Below the pieces are notes generated by a model. The model worked only from the letters and a program-made list of their open reading frames with translations. It made no database searches and had not been told where the DNA came from. A stretch of 6,077 nucleotides of DNA. Source: CAZUVM01 sp964623885 (GTDB taxonomy: Bacteria; Verrucomicrobiota; Verrucomicrobiia; Limisphaerales; UBA8199). Both the position numbers and the translations under genes were made by a program. Shown piece by piece: positions 1 to 6,077 of this stretch. Position 1 is the first letter of the stretch. Every line of letters starts with the position of its first letter. Where the stretch lies: NCBI GenBank assembly GCA_964623885.1, contig CAZUVM010000113.1, forward strand, positions 1 through 6,077. The letters run 5' to 3'.

Positions 1-2498
1 CGCACCATCTGTCCGCCAATGGTGATCAACATGATTTCATCGGCATCGCGCACTGTTAAAGCGCCCACAACCGCGCCGGTTTTTTCGTTGGCCTTCATGG
101 TGATGATACCTTTGCCACCGCGCGATTGGACGCGATATTCCTCGAAGGAGGTGCGCTTGCCGATGCCATTTTCGCCGGCCACAAGCAAGGTGGCATCCGG
201 AACGACAATCGCCGCCGCGATCACGGCATCCTCTCTGTCCAGAGTGATGCCGCGCACGCCCGCAGCCGGCCGTCCCATGGCGCGCACGTCGTCTTCCGAA
301 AAGCGGATGCTCATGCCCTCGCGGGTTATGAGGACGACTTGGTCCTGCCCGGACGTGAGTTTCACATCAATCAGCGTGTCCCCAGGATCGATGCCAATCG
401 CAATAATCCCCCCTTTGCGGACATTGCCGAAATCCTCCAGCGGCGTCTTTTTGACCGTGCCGTGGCGCGTGGCGAAGAACAAGAACCCGGGTTGCTGCCA
501 GGTAGTGTCCTCTTTGTTTGGCCCGGTCTTTGCCTCGATCCGAATCAGCGCGGCTATCGTTTCTGCACTCTTGAGCTCCAATAGATTCGCGATACTGCGC
601 CCTTTGGCCGCGCGGCCCATGTCAGGAATTTCATGGACCCGCTCCACATAGGCACGGCCCGTATTCGTAAAAAACACCAGGTGGTCGTGGGTGCCGGCCG
701 TAAAGAGGTGCTCGATGAAATCTTTATCCTCTTCCGTCGCGCCTTCGCGAGTCACCATCCCGATCACGCCTTTGCCGCCCCGGCGCTGGGCGCGATAAGA
801 ACTGATGTTGGTGCGTTTGATCAGCCCATTGTGCGTAAGCGTGATGATGACGCCTTCATTCGCGATGAGGTCCTCAATCGCAATCTCTCCCTCATCGGGG
901 ACAAGCTCCGTCAGGCGTGGCGTGGCATATTTCTCTTTAATCGCCACGAGCTCGCTCTTAATGATCGCGAGGACGCGCGTTTCCTTGGCCAGGATATCCA
1001 TCAAGTCTTTGATGCGTTCGAGCAGCTCCCGATACTCAGCGCGCACTTTATCGATTTCCAGGCCGGTTAATTGATAAAGGCGCAACTCCAGGATCGCGTT
1101 GGCCTGTGCTTCGCTGAAAGAATACCGACCGCTGGTCAAACGTGCTTCACTGCGGATCAGCACGCCCATGGATTCAACCTGTGCGCGAGTGAAATCAAAG
1201 GCCAGAAGTTTGATCTTTGCCTCTTCCCGGCTGCTCGAGTGGCGAATGATGCGGATGAACTCATCGAGATTGGCCAGGGCGATTAGATAGCCTTCCAGGG
1301 TTTCGGCGCGCTCCTCGGCTTTCCGCAGCTCAAACCGGGTCCGGCGAACGACTACTTCCCGCCGGTGCTCGATATAGGCGGATATCAACTCCTTCAAACC
1401 GAGAGTCTTCGGCCGGCCATGATCAATCGCGAGGGCATTGACGGCAAAACTCGTTTCGAGCGCGGTGTGTTTGTAGAGATTGTTGATGACGACTTTGGGA
1501 ATCGCATCGCGCCGGATCTCGATGACTACGCGCGTGTTCTCGTCGGATTCGTCGCGGACCGCCGTGATATCGGTGATGATCTTCTCATTCACGAGCTCGG
1601 CGATACGTTCCACCAGCACGGCCCGATTCACGTTGTACGGGACCTCGGTGATAATGATCTGCTCTCGCCCCCCTTTGACTTCTTCCAGACCGACTCGACC
1701 GCGAATCTTAAGACTGCCGCGGCCGGTCTTGAAATAATCTCGAATTCCGTCCAAGCCGCAAACCATGCACCCGGTCGGGAAATCCGGGCCTTTGACATGC
1801 TGCATCAATTCCCGAAGTTCGATGTTCGGCTTATCAATCTGAGCGCAGATCCCATCAATAATTTCCCCCAGATTATGCGGCGCCATGTTGGTCGCCATGC
1901 CGACGGCAATGCCCGTGCCACCGTTGACGAGCAGGTTCGGGAAAGCGGCAGGAAATACTGTTGGCTCCGTCAGCCGTTCATCGTAATTCGGCACGAAGTC
2001 CACAGTGTCCTTGTCCATGTCGTGCATCAGGCTGCCACCGAGCGCGGTCAGACGGGCTTCGGTATAGCGCATGGCCGCGGGAGCATCGCCCTCAACTGAA
2101 CCGAAGTTCCCCTGTGGATCGATCAACCGCTCACGCATCGCCCATGGCTGGGCCATGTGAACCAAGGTGGGGTAAATGACTGCTTCGCCGTGAGGGTGGT
2201 AATTGCCTGAAGTATCGCCACAGATTTTCGCGCACTTCATGTGTTTCTTCGGCGGATACAACGCAAGCTCATGCATCGCGTACAAAATCCGCCTCTGCGA
2301 CGGCTTCAACCCGTCGCGCACATCAGGCAGCGCGCGCGAGATGATCACCGACATGGAATAATCCAGGAACGAGCTCTTGATCTCCTCGGCAACGTTGATC
2401 TTGACGATCTTCTCGTTCGGCGCGTAAGGGGACGGGCCGCTTGAAGAAGGCCCCGGTGTGGGTTCGTGCGTCTCGTTTGGTTCGTTTTCGTCAGGCAT
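1..2498 (-). CDS. gyrA: DNA gyrase subunit A, 3' end cut off by the window
   Basis: Cytoplasmic type IIA topoisomerase subunit that cuts, holds and rejoins DNA and wraps it for negative supercoiling; its partner is GyrB. The frame, read from the reverse complement, stays open for 832 codons to the window edge; the final CTD blade and tail are missing. A variable, acidic, Pro/Ser-rich N-terminus of about 25 residues precedes the conserved core (SFLDYSMSVI, RALPDVRDGLKPSQRR). HPHG is at 101-104 and the catalytic tyrosine at Tyr145 in AAMRYTEARL (E. coli Tyr122), next to Arg144. The dimer-gate coiled coil lies near 385-500. The wrapping domain begins near 540, with the GyrA-box QRRGGKG at 571-577 and a related QSRGGKG at 791-797. 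The box distinguishes it from ParC. The core is about 12 residues shorter than E. coli GyrA between the tyrosine and the box. The start at 2498 is chosen because conservation begins downstream; an in-frame ATG at 2513 is possible. No strong Shine-Dalgarno is seen. Confidence 0.97.
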   Translation of the reverse strand, partial: MPDENEPNETHEPTPGPSSSGPSPYAPNEKIVKINVAEEIKSSFLDYSMSVIISRALPDVRDGLKPSQRRILYAMHELALYPPKKHMKCAKICGDTSGNYHPHGEAVIYPTLVHMAQPWAMRERLIDPQGNFGSVEGDAPAAMRYTEARLTALGGSLMHDMDKDTVDFVPNYDERLTEPTVFPAAFPNLLVNGGTGIAVGMATNMAPHNLGEIIDGICAQIDKPNIELRELMQHVKGPDFPTGCMVCGLDGIRDYFKTGRGSLKIRGRVGLEEVKGGREQIIITEVPYNVNRAVLVERIAELVNEKIITDITAVRDESDENTRVVIEIRRDAIPKVVINNLYKHTALETSFAVNALAIDHGRPKTLGLKELISAYIEHRREVVVRRTRFELRKAEERAETLEGYLIALANLDEFIRIIRHSSSREEAKIKLLAFDFTRAQVESMGVLIRSEARLTSGRYSFSEAQANAILELRLYQLTGLEIDKVRAEYRELLERIKDLMDILAKETRVLAIIKSELVAIKEKYATPRLTELVPDEGEIAIEDLIANEGVIITLTHNGLIKRTNISSYRAQRRGGKGVIGMVTREGATEEDKDFIEHLFTAGTHDHLVFFTNTGRAYVERVHEIPDMGRAAKGRSIANLLELKSAETIAALIRIEAKTGPNKEDTTWQQPGFLFFATRHGTVKKTPLEDFGNVRKGGIIAIGIDPGDTLIDVKLTSGQDQVVLITREGMSIRFSEDDVRAMGRPAAGVRGITLDREDAVIAAAIVVPDATLLVAGENGIGKRTSFEEYRVQSRGGKGIITMKANEKTGAVVGALTVRDADEIMLITIGGQMV

Positions 2499-2546
2499 AG
2501 TCTTTCGCCGCATCACGCGTGACTACACTTGTCAAGCGTGCTGGCA
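2499..2546 (-). other. gyrB-gyrA intergenic gap with alternative gyrA starts
   Basis: This 48-bp gap separates the gyrB TGA stop from the chosen gyrA ATG. In the gyrA frame there are two further possible starts, ATG at 2511-2513 and GTG at 2514-2516, before an in-frame TAG at 2523-2525. The earlier starts would add MRRKT or one residue more. Only a weak purine run (GAAAGA) precedes the 2498 ATG and no clear Shine-Dalgarno precedes the others. There is no hairpin with a T-run, so read-through from gyrB into gyrA as one operon is the simplest reading. Confidence 0.6.
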
Positions 2547-5102
2547 TCATACATCCAGGTTCCTTACATTGAGGGCATTGTCTTCAATAAACTGCCGCCG
2601 CGGCTCAACTTCTTCGCCCATCAGCTTCGTAAACATCTCCTCGGCCTCAACCGCATCGGTGAGATCGATCCGCAGCAGCTTGCGCCGCGCCGGGTTCATC
2701 GTGGTCTCGAACAACTCTTTGGGATTCATTTCACCCAGCCCTTTGAACCGCTTGATCTGTAGGCCGCGCCGCCCGACCTCTTTGATGCTGAACAGAATCT
2801 CAGGTATGGAAAACAAAGGTTTGACTTGCTGCTTGTCTCCTTCCCCTTCGATGAGTTCGAACAACGGCTGGTCTTGAGCCGAATAATGCTCAACGCTGAA
2901 GCCTTTGCGCGCCAGCTTGTCCAGCAGCTCGCGAATGGCATGGCTTTCATAGAGTTCTTCATGGCGTGCGCGCCGGCTCGAACCGTTTTTGGTTCGCTCC
3001 AGCATGGAGGTATCACTCTCCTCTTCCCCTGAAAGGCCGAGGTTCAAGTCCGGGTTTTCTTCCGCAAATTTCGCCAGGTCCTTGCTGTCATGAAGATAAT
3101 AAACGGATTCCTGGTTGCCTTCGCGCACCTTCACTAAATGCTGGGGCAAGTCGTGGGATTGAGCATTTCGATGCTCCAGGTAAGTGGCAAAATCTCCGCC
3201 CTTACGGCGCAGACCGCTGCTGTATTTGTCCAGCGCCTCGAGCAGCTCTAGAATTTCGCTCAACTGTTTTTCCGAGAGTTCTTTTTCATCGCGCAAATTA
3301 CGCAGGCGCACTTCTTCGGTGCCGAGCTGGATGAGGATCTTGTTTAGCTGCGCATCATCGTCCACGTATTCGACGCGTTTCTTTCGCGCGATCTGGTAAA
3401 GAGGGGGCTGCGCGATATACACGTAACCACGTTTCACCAGCTCCGGCATTTGCCGGTAAAAGAACGTCAGCAACAGCGTCCGGATGTGAGAGCCGTCCAC
3501 GTCAGCATCGGTCATGATAATGATTTTGTGGTAGCGCAACTTCTCGAGCGTGAACGCGCCTTCGCTGTCGCCATCACCGATACCGGTGCCTACGGCCGTG
3601 ATCATGGTCCGGATTTCGTTGTTCTGAAGCACTTTGTCCAGGCGCGCCTTCTCCACGTTGATCAGCTTGCCGCGAATGGGCAGGATCGCCTGAAACTTCC
3701 GGTCGCGCCCCTGCTTGGCCGAGCCGCCTGCAGAGTCACCCTCGACAATGTACAGCTCGGTGTTCGCCGGATCGCGATCGGAACAATCAGCCAGTTTGCC
3801 TGGCAACCCGCCGCCGGTGAGGGCCGATTTACGCACCGCCTCGCGGGCTTTGCGAGCAGCCTCCCGAGCACGCGCGGCGTTTAGGCCTTTGTCGACGACT
3901 CTCTTTGCAACCGGCGGGTTGGCGTCGAAATGCGACATCAGCCCGTCGTAAGTAATCGAGCTGACAATTCCTTCGACTTCGGGTGAAAGCAGCTTTTCCT
4001 TGGGCTGGTTATTAAATTTCGGATCGGGGTGCTTGACCGCAATCACCGCAACCAAACCCTCCAGCAAATCGTCACCCGTGACCGGCGGGTCTTTTTCCTT
4101 GAGCAGATTATTCTGCTTGGCGTACTGGTTGACGGCTCGAGTGAGCGCGGACCGAAAGCCTGCCTGGTGCGTGCCGCCATCGGGATTGTGCACCGTGTTG
4201 GTATAGGCCAGGACCTGGTTGCTGTAGCTGTCGTTGTATTGTAAAACCACATCCAGCGTGATGTCCGCTTTGCGAGTTACCCCGTTTTGGGTGTATTCGT
4301 GCGGCCGTCTGCCGCTGAAAGCGATCACTTTCGGATGCAGCGGCTGCTTACCCTTGGTTAGCTGTTTGACGAACTGCTCAATGCCGTCTTTATAAAAATA
4401 GGACTCGCGCTTGGCTTCAGGCACGCGCTCATCCAAAAAGGTGATTTCGAGGCCTGAGTTAAGAAAAGCGAGTTCGCGCAACCGCTGCACAATTCTGTCT
4501 GCCTTGAACTCTGTCGTTTCCTGGAAAATCTCCGGGTCCGGCTTAAACGTAATGAGCGTTCCCGTGCCTTTCGCCTTGCCGATGACCTCTAGTTTTTTGG
4601 TGGTTTTGCCGCGCTCAAACTCCATGTGGTGCACCTGACCTCCGCGCGACACTTCCACCGAAAACCATTCTGACACCGCATTGACGCACTTGGCGCCAAC
4701 GCCGTGCGTGCCGCCTGAGTAGGTATAGCCTCCCTGCCCGTACTTGCCGCCGGAATGCAACGTAGTTAGAACCAGTTCCACACCTGGAATTTTGTATTCC
4801 GGGTGGATGTCGACCGGGATCCCGCGCCCGTTGTCACGAATGGAAATGGACCCGTCCACGTGCACGGTAACGTCGATATGGTCGCAGTGGCCGGCGAGGT
4901 ACTCATCGACTGAGTTATCCAATACTTCGGTGACGCAATGATGCAGCGCCCGTTCATCCGTGCCACCGATATACATGCCTGGTTTCTTACGCACCGCCTC
5001 CAGCCCCTCCAGTTTTCCAAGCTGGGCAGCATCGTACTGTCCCGTCGCTTCGGTGGCGGGCTTCCGGTTTTCAGTAGCTTCGAGCACGTGTTCCTCAGGC
5101 AT
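2547..5102 (-). CDS. gyrB: DNA gyrase subunit B
   Basis: ATPase and metal-binding subunit of gyrase, 851 residues, complete. The GHKL ATPase domain (about 25-245) carries the catalytic base Glu59 and Mg-binding Asn63 in TEVLDNSVDE, Asp90 in RDNGRGIP, the lid SGGK...SGGTHGVG at 117-136, Arg153 and Thr182; these match E. coli Glu42, Asn46, Asp73, Arg136 and Thr165 at a constant offset of 17. The transducer domain (about 246-425) has QPK at 366-368 where QTK is usual. The TOPRIM domain has EGDSAGGSAKQGR (Glu454) and TDADVDGSHI (Asp532, Asp534) for the catalytic metals. A charged region of about 210 residues follows (570-779), comparable with the insert of Gram-negative long-form GyrB, then RFKGLGEMNP and the GyrA-binding tail to NVRNLDV. 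Length is slightly above the 804 of E. coli. The ATG at 5102 is preceded by no obvious Shine-Dalgarno. gyrA follows after 48 bp, suggesting an operon. The aminocoumarin-contact residues look intact. Confidence 0.98.
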   Translation of the reverse strand: MPEEHVLEATENRKPATEATGQYDAAQLGKLEGLEAVRKKPGMYIGGTDERALHHCVTEVLDNSVDEYLAGHCDHIDVTVHVDGSISIRDNGRGIPVDIHPEYKIPGVELVLTTLHSGGKYGQGGYTYSGGTHGVGAKCVNAVSEWFSVEVSRGGQVHHMEFERGKTTKKLEVIGKAKGTGTLITFKPDPEIFQETTEFKADRIVQRLRELAFLNSGLEITFLDERVPEAKRESYFYKDGIEQFVKQLTKGKQPLHPKVIAFSGRRPHEYTQNGVTRKADITLDVVLQYNDSYSNQVLAYTNTVHNPDGGTHQAGFRSALTRAVNQYAKQNNLLKEKDPPVTGDDLLEGLVAVIAVKHPDPKFNNQPKEKLLSPEVEGIVSSITYDGLMSHFDANPPVAKRVVDKGLNAARAREAARKAREAVRKSALTGGGLPGKLADCSDRDPANTELYIVEGDSAGGSAKQGRDRKFQAILPIRGKLINVEKARLDKVLQNNEIRTMITAVGTGIGDGDSEGAFTLEKLRYHKIIIMTDADVDGSHIRTLLLTFFYRQMPELVKRGYVYIAQPPLYQIARKKRVEYVDDDAQLNKILIQLGTEEVRLRNLRDEKELSEKQLSEILELLEALDKYSSGLRRKGGDFATYLEHRNAQSHDLPQHLVKVREGNQESVYYLHDSKDLAKFAEENPDLNLGLSGEEESDTSMLERTKNGSSRRARHEELYESHAIRELLDKLARKGFSVEHYSAQDQPLFELIEGEGDKQQVKPLFSIPEILFSIKEVGRRGLQIKRFKGLGEMNPKELFETTMNPARRKLLRIDLTDAVEAEEMFTKLMGEEVEPRRQFIEDNALNVRNLDV

Positions 5103-5116
5103 AAAAATCGTTCAGC

Positions 5117-5128
5117 AAAAGCGCTTTT
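5117..5128. repeat. 12-bp perfect palindrome in the gyrB leader
   Basis: AAAAGCGCTTTT is a perfect inverted repeat whose nearest edge is about 15 bp before the gyrB ATG. With one bulged base it extends to GC...GC arms. It would lie in the 5' untranslated region if the proposed promoter at 5153-5181 is right. It could be a small operator or a weak hairpin close to the ribosome entry site; a chance palindrome in AT-rich DNA is also possible. Confidence 0.3.
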
Positions 5129-5152
5129 TGCCGGCTGGATCAGAGCCAGAAA

Positions 5153-5181
5153 ATCTTAAGAAAATGGGCCAAAATCCACAA
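5153..5181 (-). promoter_or_regulatory. Candidate sigma70-type promoter for gyrB-gyrA
   Basis: Read on the minus strand, TTGTGG (5176-5181) and TAAGAT (5153-5158) are separated by exactly 17 bp. They match the -35 and -10 consensus at 4 of 6 positions each, and transcription would begin near 5146, giving a leader of roughly 45 nt before the gyrB ATG. Orientation and position fit, but matches this weak occur by chance in AT-rich DNA, so this is a proposal only. Confidence 0.35.
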
Positions 5182-5207
5182 CTGTTATTTAAGCAAAAAC
5201 CCGATTA

Positions 5208-5231
5208 AAAACCACTATATATAGTGGTTTT
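5208..5231. promoter_or_regulatory. Perfect 24-bp palindrome, NrdR-box-like operator or terminator
   Basis: A perfect inverted repeat with 12-bp arms and no spacer. The core at 5212-5227, CCACTATATATAGTGG, matches the published NrdR box (acaCwAtATaTwGtgt, as I recall it) at 14 of 16 positions; only the outermost pair differs. NrdR is the ATP/dATP-sensing repressor of ribonucleotide reductase genes. The site lies about 105 bp upstream of gyrB, in its probable control region. As RNA, either strand could fold a 6-bp CCACTA/TAGTGG stem with a TATA loop, flanked by A and T runs, so a bidirectional terminator after the permease gene is the main alternative. The palindrome itself is certain; its role is inferred. 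Confidence 0.55.
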
Positions 5232-5243
5232 AATAGTGTTGCT

Positions 5244-5259
5244 GGCCCATATCTTGGGT
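5244..5259. promoter_or_regulatory. Degenerate second NrdR-box-like site
   Basis: GGCCCATATCTTGGGT keeps the core pattern C-n-ATAT-n-T-w-G and matches the recalled NrdR consensus at about 10 of 16 positions. Its centre (5251.5) is 32 bp from that of the strong palindrome (5219.5), the three-turn phasing typical of NrdR box pairs. The sequence alone is weak; spacing is the main reason for listing it. Confidence 0.25.
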
Positions 5260-5337
5260 TGTCGCAGGGTCGTCGGCTGACCTAGTAAACGTAAGGTTTT
5301 TGGCGAAAAAAGCAAACCAATGATACCCCCAAAATCT

Positions 5338-5383
5338 GCTGAAAATACCTGCTTTCGGAGGCTTTGTTTTGAAGCCGTTCAGC
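5338..5383. repeat. Interrupted inverted repeat after the permease gene
   Basis: Outer arms GCTGAA (5338-5343) and TTCAGC (5378-5383) enclose inner arms GGCTT (5360-5364) and AAGCC (5372-5376). In the minus-strand transcript this could form a short stem with a 7-nt loop inside a longer imperfect stem, beginning about 17 nt after the permease stop. There is no clean T-run directly after it, so it is not a textbook intrinsic terminator; it may protect the 3' end or be incidental. Confidence 0.25.
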
Positions 5384-5399
5384 GTTAAAACAGGGAGTC

Positions 5400-6077
5400 C
5401 TACGATTTGATGTCCCGAGCCTGAAATGCCGCTGCGCCGACAAAAAATGTTGTAATCAGGAAGGCCAACAACACGCAGAGCGAGCCGTACATCCGTTCCC
5501 AGGGGATCGGTTCGGCGTAAGTGAGCAACCAAACCCGAAAATGATACAAGAGAAACCATTCCTGGTAGCGTTCAAAAAACGGGATGTGTTCCATCACCAT
5601 GTTGATGAACAGGAATGACAACGCGAGAATGGTCGCAGCCACCGGCTTCATGTTGAAGCACGAAAACATGAACGAGAGGCTCAGGATGACGCTTGCATTG
5701 ATCGCCATGAAGAAGTGAGAGCAGATGTAAAGTTTTAACCCGTGTCCCGGCTCCACCAAGTTGAAAATCGACTCCGGCCAGACCGAGTAGACAAACAACC
5801 CGCGCCAGGGAAACCAAATCCGCGCAAACAGCAAAGCGGTCGCGCCCAACACCAGCACCAGTACGGCAGAGAAGATTGCGCCGGCAACCCATTTAACAAA
5901 TAACAGCCGGAACCGCGAGACGGGACGGGAAAGGATCATGCGCAGCGTGCCGTCTTCCGCCTCTTTTGCGACCAGGTCTCCTCCCACCATAGCGGTGTAC
6001 AAAGGCAACAGGAGGAGAATTTGCGGAATCAACATGACGAGTGCGACGGTAAGGGCGGAGATGTATTCTTGGGCCAG
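5400..6077 (-). CDS. ABC-2 type transporter permease, N-terminus outside the window
   Basis: C-terminal 225 residues of a polytopic inner-membrane protein, in frame from the window edge (LAQEYISALTV...) to a TAG at 5400. The Met at 6035 is internal, because the frame is open and membrane-like upstream of it. The segment GGDLVAKEAEDGTLRMILSR followed by PVSRFRLLFVKW matches the cytoplasmic loop typical of ABC-2 permeases (NatB/YhaP-like), where an acidic 'E.E.GTL...L..P..R' signature follows a membrane helix. Five hydrophobic segments are visible, at about residues 7-31, 63-88, 115-142, 144-165 and 195-216 of the visible part, ending in a short polar tail (QARDIKS). Such proteins pair with a separate ATPase, which would be expected upstream outside the window. 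Substrate unknown: export, antibiotic resistance and gliding-type systems share this fold. Same strand as gyrB but about 300 bp away, so probably not in its operon. Confidence 0.85.
   Translation of the reverse strand: MAQEYISALTVALVMLIPQILLLLPLYTAMVGGDLVAKEAEDGTLRMILSRPVSRFRLLFVKWVAGAIFSAVLVLVLGATALLFARIWFPWRGLFVYSVWPESIFNLVEPGHGLKLYICSHFFMAINASVILSLSFMFSCFNMKPVAATILALSFLFINMVMEHIPFFERYQEWFLLYHFRVWLLTYAEPIPWERMYGSLCVLLAFLITTFFVGAAAFQARDIKS

Larger units (their letters stand above)
5103..5399. other. Non-coding spacer upstream of gyrB
   Basis: About 297 bp between the permease stop codon and the gyrB start, visibly richer in A and T than the flanking genes. I see no credible coding frame; the one minus-strand frame entering from 5559 is out of frame with the permease and reads like a shadow. 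The spacer holds a possible hairpin near the permease end (5338-5383), a degenerate NrdR-box look-alike (5244-5259), a perfect 24-bp palindrome (5208-5231), a candidate sigma70-type promoter (5153-5181) and a short palindrome in the presumed gyrB leader (5117-5128). It most likely contains both the end of the permease transcript and the control region of gyrB-gyrA. Confidence 0.75.

Noticed and set aside
108..128. Second GyrA-box-like motif QSRGGKG in a later CTD blade as a novelty
   Set aside because: Related RGGKG motifs occur at the equivalent blade of other bacterial GyrA proteins such as that of Bacillus subtilis, so this is ordinary.
19..651. 210-codon plus-strand open frame
   Set aside because: Antisense to the GyrA C-terminal domain; the Ser/Arg/Pro-rich translation is typical of a shadow frame.
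1365..2099. 244-codon plus-strand open frame
   Set aside because: It lies wholly antisense to conserved gyrA core sequence, including the catalytic tyrosine region, and its translation shows no recognisable family. Long antisense frames are expected opposite moderately GC-rich genes.
2530..2535. TTGACA (minus strand) in the gyrB-gyrA gap as a -35 box for a separate gyrA promoter
   Set aside because: The hexamer is perfect, but at 17-bp spacing the -10 position reads TGCGGC, with no acceptable -10 nearby.
5172..5180. DnaA-box-like AAATCCACA (consensus TTATCCACA)
   Set aside because: A single site with two mismatches, no cluster of boxes and no AT-rich unwinding element; not evidence for an origin or DnaA control.
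5230..5559. 109-codon minus-strand frame overlapping the permease end and the spacer
   Set aside because: Its first half is out of frame over the permease coding sequence and its second half crosses regulatory-looking DNA; no family is recognisable and no start signal is visible.

Overview
The window holds the DNA gyrase locus of a bacterium, and every gene supported here lies on the minus strand. In transcription order (high to low coordinates) they are: the C-terminal part of an ABC-2 type membrane permease (5400-6077, start outside the window); a non-coding, AT-rich spacer of about 300 bp (5103-5399); a complete gyrB of 851 codons (2547-5102); a 48-bp gap; and gyrA (from 2498), which runs off the left edge after 832 codons with only the last part of its C-terminal domain missing. 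Long open frames on the plus strand are antisense shadows of gyrA and gyrB.

Lineage: the GyrA breakage-reunion region (CAKICGDTSGNYHPHGEAV, then VIYPTLVHMAQPW and DKDTVDFVPNYDERLTEP) and the GyrB C-terminus (MNPARRKLLRIDLTDAVEAE, NVRNLDV) resemble, from memory, the PVC group, most likely Verrucomicrobiota. This is a recognition judgement, not a database result.

Function: GyrB (ATPase, transducer and TOPRIM) and GyrA (tyrosine transesterase and DNA-wrapping domain) form the A2B2 gyrase that introduces negative supercoils. The QRRGGKG GyrA-box identifies the pair as gyrase rather than topoisomerase IV. The close spacing suggests co-transcription from a promoter in the 5103-5399 spacer. The permease is probably a separate upstream unit.

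The most notable non-coding signal is a perfect 24-bp palindrome at 5208-5231, about 105 bp upstream of the gyrB start. Its 16-bp core closely resembles the NrdR box, the operator of the ribonucleotide reductase repressor. A much weaker look-alike lies 32 bp away centre to centre, the usual phasing of NrdR box pairs. If real, this would link gyrase expression to nucleotide-pool sensing. A plain bidirectional terminator is the main alternative. Within the proteins, GyrA lacks both classical quinolone anchor residues (Ser83 is Ala and Asp87 is Pro in E. coli terms), and GyrB has substitutions in the ATP lid and in the QTK loop. I see no RNA genes, CRISPR arrays, insertion sequences or prophage, and no clearly new multi-gene system.
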